From NCBI GenBank assembly GCA_946479395.1, contig CAMLFV010000011.1:1-21909 (forward strand): a DNA stretch of 21,909 bases, read 5' to 3'. Below, piece by piece: positions 17,030 to 21,909 of this stretch; the stretch's first letter is position 1, and the number at the start of each line of letters is the position of its first letter. Under the pieces are notes generated by a model. The model was not told the origin of the DNA, searched no databases, and saw nothing but the letters and a program-made list of their open reading frames with translations. This DNA comes from an uncultured Flavobacterium sp. (GTDB taxonomy: Bacteria > Bacteroidota > Bacteroidia > Flavobacteriales > Flavobacteriaceae). A program made the position numbers and the translations under genes.

Positions 17030-17452
17030 GTGGTAGAAAATTTCATAGACAATATAATTAAAAACAATAAGGTTTTTGTAATTGAATTTAAAGACGAAAT
17101 AGCCATTTCGCAATCATTGTTGTTTAAAGACGATGCAGGAAACCCGGTAAATGTTGTTTGTTTTTGGTCGAATAGGCAAGCAGCTGCAAAATGTTGTATT
17201 GATGTTTGGCAGAATTACAAACCACAAGAAATTTGTATTGCTACATTTATTGAAGATTATTTGGTAAATGTTTACAACGAAAGCTTTATTGCTGGTTTAG
17301 ATTTCAATGAAAAAATGGAAGGAATAGAAGCCGATCCTTTAGATTTGATATTAGAATTGGTAAAATCGCTTAAGAAAAATAAGATCAATTTAGAATTTGA
17401 ATATTTCAGGAATTTAACCGATTTAGAAAATCAGATTCAAAAATTACTATAA
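17030..17452 (+). CDS. DUF2750 domain protein
   Basis: A 140-residue soluble protein. The central part, CFWSNRQAAAKCCIDVWQNY (45-64), then PQEICIATFIEDYLVNV and IAGLDFNEKMEGIEADPLDL, carries the W-S-N-R, W-x-x-Y and G-x-E-x-x-P-x-x-L pattern of DUF2750, a family of unknown function. The start is taken at the GTG at 17030-17032: no ATG is available in frame before the conserved region and the upstream frame closes near the lolD stop. It follows lolD by 18 bp on the same strand and is probably co-transcribed. The C-terminal tail (ELVKSLKKNKINLEFEYFRN) extends past the domain. No signal peptide, so cytoplasmic. Confidence 0.75.
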   Translation: MVENFIDNIIKNNKVFVIEFKDEIAISQSLLFKDDAGNPVNVVCFWSNRQAAAKCCIDVWQNYKPQEICIATFIEDYLVNVYNESFIAGLDFNEKMEGIEADPLDLILELVKSLKKNKINLEFEYFRNLTDLENQIQKLL

Positions 17453-17503
17453 AACAACAATCACAAAATAATACATCAACTAAATTAGCAGAAATATTTT
17501 TTT

Positions 17504-19666
17504 ATGAAAAAACTTACTTTATTTGCTTTTATGCTGGGCGGTTTTTTATCGCAGGCTCAAAATAATTTAACCATAGAAGAAGCTACACTAGGAGCTCAAA
17601 GAGGTTTTGGTACAAAAGCAATTTACGGCGCACAATGGCGCACCAACAATGAACTTACTTATATTGATGCCGATGCTTCTTACAAAGCTTTAGTTATAAA
17701 AAAAACAGACAAATCAACGGTTGAAAACTTTGTTACTACTGCCGATTTAGAAAGTGCTGTTGCTGCAGCTACAAACGAAAAAGTATCGTTAAGAACCATT
17801 CCCTTTGATTACCATTGGGAAAACGATAAAGAAATTGCCTTTACTTATCAAGGTGAAAACAATAAATACTTTATACTATACAATGTAGAAACGAAAAAAG
17901 TTTCTAAAAGCATTAAGTTTACAGCATCATCGGCAGAAGAAATCATTGCGCCAAACAAAAATTACATTGTTTACCTGAATAAAAATAATATAGAAATTGT
18001 TTTTAACAATGGCGAAGTGGTAAAGGTTACAAACGATCCAGATCACGTAATAAACGGTAGCAGTAATACGCACCGAAATGAGTTTGGTATCAATCGTGGA
18101 ATGTGGATCAGCCCAGATAACAAGAAAATTTTGTTCTATAAAAAAGACGAACGCATGGTGAAAGACTATCCGTTGGTTGATTTTGGAACCAGAATTGCCG
18201 AAGAAAAACCAATCAAATATCCAATGGCAGGAATGAAATCTGAAGAGGTTTCTTTACATATTTATAATATCGATACAAAAACAACTACTCCTTTAACTAT
18301 CGAAGGAGATAAAGAACAATTTTTAACAATGCCAACTTGGTCGCCAAACAGTGAATCGGTTTATGTTGGGGTGTTAAATCGTGGTCAGGATCATTTAAAA
18401 TTGCAGAGATACACGGCTGCAACGGGTAAATTAGACAAGCAGTTGTTCGAAGAAAAAAGTAAAACCTATGTTGAGCCTAACACGCCTTTAAAGTTTTTAA
18501 ATGATAAAGAGTTTATTTATGTATCAGAAAAAGATGGTTACCGCCAAATGTATCGATACAACACAAATGGTAAGCAACTTAATAGTTACGTTTATAAAGA
18601 TGTTCTTTTTAAAGATTTTGTGGATGTTTCACCAAAGGAAATTTACTACATGGGTACCGCAAATAAAGGTATGGATAAATTGCTTTATAAGGTAGATTTA
18701 AAATCGGGAAAAACCATTCCGGTTACAAAAACATCTGCAACTTATTCGGTAGAAATGAATAAAGATAAAACTTGGTATTATTCGCAATACACGAATTTTA
18801 CTACGCCTAACAACGTTTCTCTAAATACGGTTAATGGAAAATCGACCATTGAATTGTTGAATGCACCAAATCCGTACGAAGGTAAAACCGTATTGCCTAA
18901 AATAGAAATGGTTACCATTAAAGCTGCCGACGGAAAAACGAATTTGAATGGTCGTTTGTTGTATCCTGCGAACTTTAACGAGAACGAGAAATATCCGGTA
19001 ATGGTTTACGTTTACGGTGGACCTCATGCACAATTGGTTTCTAACCGATTTGGCGGTGGTGCAGGTGGATTTGATTATTACATGGCACAGCAAGGTTTTG
19101 TGGTGTTTACGTTGGATAACAGAGGAAGTGAAAACCGCGGACGTGATTTTGAACACGTAATTCACAGAGAATTAGGTCAGAATGAAATGGCAGATCAAAT
19201 GAAGGGTGTCGAATTTTTAAAATCGAAAAAGTTTGTTGATGCTGATAAAATTGGAGTTTACGGATGGTCTTTCGGTGGATTTATGACCACAAGTTTAATG
19301 CTGAATTATCCTGATACTTTTAAAGTTGGTGTTGCCGGCGGACCAGTTATCGATTGGAAATGGTACGAAGTAATGTATGGCGAAAGATATATGGATACCC
19401 CGGAAGAAAATCCAGAAGGTTACGAAAAAACATCAACCTTAAATAAAGTAAAAAATTTAAAAGGAAGATTGTTGATGATTCACGGCGCACAAGATCCCGT
19501 TGTTGTACAACAGCATAGTATGGAATTCATTGAAAAATGTATTAAAGAAGGCAAGCAGGTAGATTACTTTTTGTATCCAACCCACGAACACAACGTTTTA
19601 GGTAGAGACAGAGTACATTTAAATGCTAAAATTGCTGATTACTTTATGACGCACTTAAAAAAATAA
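17504..19666 (+). CDS. Secreted S9 prolyl oligopeptidase-family peptidase (DPPIV-like)
   Basis: A 720-residue protein with signal peptide MKKLTLFAFMLGGFLSQAQ. A long beta-propeller region follows (DPPIV N-terminal type, about 80-440, with blade repeats such as MPTWSPNSESVYVGVLNRGQ). The C-terminal alpha/beta-hydrolase domain has YVYGGPHAQLVSNRF, the nucleophile motif GWSFGGFM (Ser589), Asp664 in HGAQDPVV and His696 in THEHNV: a complete catalytic triad. It removes dipeptides or small peptides, typically after proline, in the periplasm or at the surface. This supports peptide nutrition. It starts 51 bp after the DUF2750 gene, probably from its own promoter, since TAAATTAG nearby is only an imperfect match, and ends at a strong terminator. 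Confidence 0.93.
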   Translation: MKKLTLFAFMLGGFLSQAQNNLTIEEATLGAQRGFGTKAIYGAQWRTNNELTYIDADASYKALVIKKTDKSTVENFVTTADLESAVAAATNEKVSLRTIPFDYHWENDKEIAFTYQGENNKYFILYNVETKKVSKSIKFTASSAEEIIAPNKNYIVYLNKNNIEIVFNNGEVVKVTNDPDHVINGSSNTHRNEFGINRGMWISPDNKKILFYKKDERMVKDYPLVDFGTRIAEEKPIKYPMAGMKSEEVSLHIYNIDTKTTTPLTIEGDKEQFLTMPTWSPNSESVYVGVLNRGQDHLKLQRYTAATGKLDKQLFEEKSKTYVEPNTPLKFLNDKEFIYVSEKDGYRQMYRYNTNGKQLNSYVYKDVLFKDFVDVSPKEIYYMGTANKGMDKLLYKVDLKSGKTIPVTKTSATYSVEMNKDKTWYYSQYTNFTTPNNVSLNTVNGKSTIELLNAPNPYEGKTVLPKIEMVTIKAADGKTNLNGRLLYPANFNENEKYPVMVYVYGGPHAQLVSNRFGGGAGGFDYYMAQQGFVVFTLDNRGSENRGRDFEHVIHRELGQNEMADQMKGVEFLKSKKFVDADKIGVYGWSFGGFMTTSLMLNYPDTFKVGVAGGPVIDWKWYEVMYGERYMDTPEENPEGYEKTSTLNKVKNLKGRLLMIHGAQDPVVVQQHSMEFIEKCIKEGKQVDYFLYPTHEHNVLGRDRVHLNAKIADYFMTHLKK

Positions 19667-19670
19667 CCTT

Positions 19671-19698
19671 AAAATGCATCAGCAATGATGCATTTTTT
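19671..19698 (+). terminator. Rho-independent terminator of the S9 peptidase gene
   Basis: Ten-base perfect stem AAATGCATCA (19672-19681) / TGATGCATTT (19686-19695) with a GCAA tetraloop, followed by T's through 19698. It begins five bases after the peptidase stop codon. Confidence 0.88.
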
Positions 19699-19712
19699 AT
19701 TTCTTAAACTAA

Positions 19713-20173
19713 ATGGAATCAATCTATAATTTTAAAGCGAAAACATTTCCGATTTTAAAAACAAAACTTTGCTAATTGTAAACACAGCCAGCAAATGTGG
19801 TTTTACTCCGCAATACGAAGGTTTAGAAAAATTGTATCAACAATATAAAGATCAAGATTTCGTAATTTTGGCATTTCCGTGTAATCAGTTTAATAATCAG
19901 GAACCCGGAGATTCTGCATCAATAAAAAATAATTGTTTAATAAATTACGGAGTTTCATTTCCTGTTTTTGAGAAGGTGAATGTGAATGGAAAAAATGCAC
20001 ATCCGCTGTTTAAATTCTTAAAAAAACAATTGCCGGGTTTCATTACAAATTCAATTAAATGGAACTTCACAAAGTTTTTAATTGATAATGAGGGAATTCC
20101 CATAAAACGTTTTGCGCCTTTTACCACACCCGAAAAAATTAACACTTACATTGTTAAAAATAACATTTTATAA
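19713..20173 (+). pseudogene. Glutathione peroxidase-family gene with out-of-frame N-terminus
   Basis: From the ATG at 19713 the reading is [12 protein letters not shown] and then, out of frame, PILKTKLC and a stop at 19773-19775. The proper continuation, [20 protein letters not shown], is in the -1 frame and stays open to 20173. It carries all family hallmarks: the peroxidatic Cys (codon 19796-19798) in [25 protein letters not shown], and [10 protein letters not shown]. The junction is at TTTCCGATTTT near 19746-19755. Restoring one base gives 153 residues, but the stretch between the first strand and LLIVN would still be about seven residues shorter than normal. A deletion of about 22 bases would explain both the shift and the shortening. 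Initiation at TTG 19769 would lack the first strand. Probably inactivated; otherwise a thiol peroxidase. Confidence 0.75.
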
Positions 20174-20198
20174 AGACCAAGTAACCAATAAAAAAAAC

Positions 20199-20206
20199 TA
20201 TATTTG
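20199..20206 (+). promoter_or_regulatory. Putative -7 promoter element (TATATTTG) for the NUMOD4/HNH-like gene
   Basis: Exact TAnnTTTG match, 83 bases before the ATG at 20289, implying an untranslated leader of about 75 A-rich bases. No convincing -33 box. The 115-bp gap otherwise shows nothing recognisable. Confidence 0.5.
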
Positions 20207-20288
20207 CTAACCTTTAAAACAGAAAACACTACATAAATAGCCAAAAAAATTATCTAAAAACAAGTAAATTTAATTTAAGATAATTGTT

Positions 20289-20897
20289 ATGTTAGTTTTA
20301 TATCCCGGTGAAAATTTTGTTGAATTAAATCTCGGAGTCAAAAAAAGATTGCGTTATGCCGTTTCAAATTTTGGACGTTTAATAAGTTATAAAGATCATT
20401 TTACCGATGGTACTTTGCTTAAACCAAATGTTACCAATAATTTACGAATTTTCAGGCATAAAGTTGCTAAAGAATGCGGTACAGGTTATGCTCACAAACA
20501 TGTAATGCTTTCGCGTGCGGTTGCAGAAGCTTTTGTTAACAAGCCTTGCGAAGAGCATAATTTTGTAATTCATTTAGATTTTGATAATTTAAACGATCAC
20601 TATACTAATTTAAAATGGGTTACCGAACCGGAAAAGTACGCACATCAGCGTATTAACCCTAATGTTAAGGAAGGGCACGTGAAGCGTATCGAAAAAAAAC
20701 GTTTGTCACAAAAAGGTATGAAGTTAGATTCTACACAGGTTATGCGTATTAAACGAATGATTTTTGATCCGCAGCGTAAAACCAGAATGAAAATAATTGC
20801 CAAACAGTTTGGTATTAGCGAAATGCAACTATACAGAATAAAAACGGGCGAAAATTGGGCAAGTGTTCCAACGCCAAACTTTAAAGTAAAAGAATAA
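20289..20897 (+). CDS. NUMOD4/HNH-like DNA-binding protein with C-terminal HTH
   Basis: A 202-residue basic protein. The N-terminus (RYAVSNFGRLISYKDHF, 22-38) matches the NUMOD4 type of homing-endonuclease-associated motif (YxVSNxGRxxS). Residues 92-112 (FVIHLDFDNLNDHYTNLKWV, then T) follow the HNH_3 pattern H-x-D-x4-N-x4-NL-W-x-T with His95, Asp97, Asn102 and Asn107. A linker rich in Lys/Arg follows, then a helix-turn-helix (DSTQVMRIKRMI and KIIAKQFGISEMQLYRIKTG, about 147-187). Known NUMOD4-HNH proteins are mobile nucleases. From memory, similar stand-alone proteins recur in Flavobacteriaceae and may be domesticated. The usual second HNH histidine pair is not obvious, so nuclease activity is doubtful. 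The stop codon lies inside the terminator stem shared with the next gene. Confidence 0.65.
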   Translation: MLVLYPGENFVELNLGVKKRLRYAVSNFGRLISYKDHFTDGTLLKPNVTNNLRIFRHKVAKECGTGYAHKHVMLSRAVAEAFVNKPCEEHNFVIHLDFDNLNDHYTNLKWVTEPEKYAHQRINPNVKEGHVKRIEKKRLSQKGMKLDSTQVMRIKRMIFDPQRKTRMKIIAKQFGISEMQLYRIKTGENWASVPTPNFKVKE

Positions 20898-20924
20898 AAT
20901 AAGCAGTAATTTACTGCTTATTTT
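20896..20924. terminator. Bidirectional terminator containing both convergent stop codons
   Basis: Thirteen-base perfect stem AAAATAAGCAGTA (20896-20908) / TACTGCTTATTTT (20912-20924) with a three-base loop, A/T-rich at its base on both sides. The TAA of the plus-strand gene (20895-20897) and the stop of the minus-strand gene (20918-20920) both fall within the hairpin. Confidence 0.85.
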
Positions 20925-21769
20925 ATTTTCCCTTTTAAATCAATCTGTAATTTATAGATAACAGCTTCGGTGTTTTTAGCGTCATCGGCATCTTCACACA
21001 GGGCAAAAGTTACACTCTTTTTATTTTGTTCAAGAACAGTAATTCCTTCAAACTTATTGGTATCGCTAATTTTTTCGGTAAAAAGTAATTTCATCTTTTT
21101 TAAATCAATCGCACCAAAAAGACTTCCTTTTATGGCTCCGTCATTATAAGTCGATGTTTCATCTTCGGCAGTCGCAATAAAATATAAGGTGTTGTTTATT
21201 ACAGTTGCGTCAGAAAATCCGCTTTGAACGTTATTTATTTTAGGCAAATCAAATTCAAAAAAGTAAATGTTAAAATCATCGATTAGGTTTTTTCCCTGCA
21301 CAATATAGATATAGTTCGCATTTTTTGGTCCGTTGCCGCGGTTAATAAACAACCAATCTTCGTTGTAAGTAGTAACTGCTTCAATATTAAAATCATCGGT
21401 AGTTAATTCAGAAAAACTCTTCACTTCGTCATAAAGTCCCGTTAAATCTAACTTTGTAGAGTATTTAGAGAATTTATTAACCATGAAACCTACGTTTCTA
21501 TTTTCTTTTGATCCCGATCCAAACGCATACCAGGTATTGTCAACAGTTGCAAATGATTCCAAATCGTATTTTTCAGATTTCGGCATATTGTCAGTAACTG
21601 TTTCTCCGTCTAAAGAATATTTTGCCAGAGAATCATTCGTTACAAAATAATGATACAGTGCATTTCCGTTATCAGAAATCAACTGAATTTCGTTATTTTG
21701 ATATCCGATGCCCGATGCAGCAACAATTCCTGCGATTTTTAACCACGAGGTAAGCAAATATTTTTTCAT
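20918..21769 (-). CDS. Secreted hypothetical protein, possibly DUF6929
   Basis: A 283-residue protein with an N-terminal hydrophobic export segment (LLTSWLKIAGIVAASGIGYQ). The rest is beta-rich with propeller-like repeats of the form x-Y-x-aromatic: SDNGNALYHYFV, VDNTWYAFGSGSKENRN, FNIEAVTTYNEDWLFINRGN (131-150), INNTLYFIATAEDE, and KFEGITVLEQNKKSV. This layout, with an N-E-A-V...W-L-F-x-N-R-G-N-G core, resembles Bacteroidota proteins annotated DUF6929, a probable beta-propeller of unknown function; I am not certain of the family number. It starts ten bases after the stop of a SusC-like receptor on the same strand, so it is likely its operon partner and may act at the outer membrane or in the periplasm. 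Confidence 0.7.
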   Translation of the reverse strand: MKKYLLTSWLKIAGIVAASGIGYQNNEIQLISDNGNALYHYFVTNDSLAKYSLDGETVTDNMPKSEKYDLESFATVDNTWYAFGSGSKENRNVGFMVNKFSKYSTKLDLTGLYDEVKSFSELTTDDFNIEAVTTYNEDWLFINRGNGPKNANYIYIVQGKNLIDDFNIYFFEFDLPKINNVQSGFSDATVINNTLYFIATAEDETSTYNDGAIKGSLFGAIDLKKMKLLFTEKISDTNKFEGITVLEQNKKSVTFALCEDADDAKNTEAVIYKLQIDLKGKIK

Positions 21770-21779
21770 TGCTAAAATT

Positions 21780-21909
21780 TTAAAATTGAATATTTAAGCC
21801 CACTCCCAGCTCTCTCCTCTTTGGATATTTGCCGTTATCATCACCGGGTTGCAGCGCGTTGCCCGAACTGAATTCAGGATCATACCCCGTGTAATCTGTC
21901 CACGTGAGC
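21780..21909 (-). CDS. SusC/RagA-like TonB-dependent receptor, C-terminal fragment
   Basis: Only the last 42 codons are in the window. The reading is LTWTDYTGYDPEFSSGNALQ, a short Gly/Asp-rich link, then KYPKRRELGVGLNIQF and a TAA at 21780-21782. T-W-x-x-Y-T-G-Y-D-P-E, followed later by Y-P-x-x-R and G-L-N-x-x-F at the very end, is the final beta-hairpin of SusC/RagA-type receptors, with the terminal Phe for outer-membrane insertion. Such receptors import glycans, peptides or metal complexes together with a SusD lipoprotein. Here the next gene is not SusD but the secreted protein at 20918-21769. The DNA is clearly richer in G+C (about 55% over 21841-21900, by hand count) than the rest of the window. 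Confidence 0.72.
   Translation of the reverse strand, partial: LTWTDYTGYDPEFSSGNALQPGDDNGKYPKRRELGVGLNIQF

Overview
The window looks like chromosome from a low-GC member of the Flavobacteriaceae (Bacteroidota), near Flavobacterium or Myroides. The basis is the protein families (TonB receptor plus DUF4249 lipoprotein, DUF1573, monomeric NADP-IDH, S9/DPPIV peptidase, a SusC-like receptor end), AT-rich codon use, A/T-rich translation starts without strong Shine-Dalgarno sequences, and several upstream matches to the Bacteroidota -7 element TAnnTTTG. I saw no tRNA, rRNA, CRISPR array, transposase or phage genes.

Left part (1-8497, all minus strand). Reading in the direction of transcription: a TonB-dependent receptor and a DUF4249 lipoprotein, then a catabolic cluster made of a flavin reductase-family protein, a fused FAD-monooxygenase/Old-Yellow-Enzyme protein of the anthraniloyl-CoA (2-aminobenzoyl-CoA) monooxygenase/reductase type, a benzoate/2-aminobenzoate-CoA ligase, and a hotdog thioesterase cut by the window edge. 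Together they suggest aerobic breakdown of anthranilate, probably from tryptophan/kynurenine, as a CoA thioester. A four-helix-bundle (S23/TIGR02436-type) gene sits between the monooxygenase and the ligase. It is bounded by 32-bp inverted repeats that fill the whole gap between the two genes, so it resembles a small insertion, much like the intervening sequences of some 23S rRNA genes. This is the most unusual structure in the window.

Middle part (8629-12444, minus strand). A NUDIX hydrolase, a small secreted protein gene that appears broken by a one-base frameshift, monomeric isocitrate dehydrogenase with a clear terminator and a TAnnTTTG promoter, and a secreted DUF1573 protein.

Right part (12637-21909). 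valS (plus) converges on a small membrane protein gene through a shared hairpin terminator. msrA (minus) is divergent from a LolD-like ABC ATPase (plus), which is followed by a DUF2750 protein and a secreted DPPIV-like S9 peptidase. Next come a glutathione peroxidase gene whose N-terminal coding region is out of frame with the rest, a NUMOD4/HNH-like protein with a C-terminal HTH, a minus-strand secreted protein (possibly DUF6929), and the extreme C-terminus of a SusC/RagA-like receptor in visibly more GC-rich DNA. No gene-free stretch exceeds 300 bases. The longest gap, 11813-12054, holds the icd promoter region and the DUF1573 terminator.
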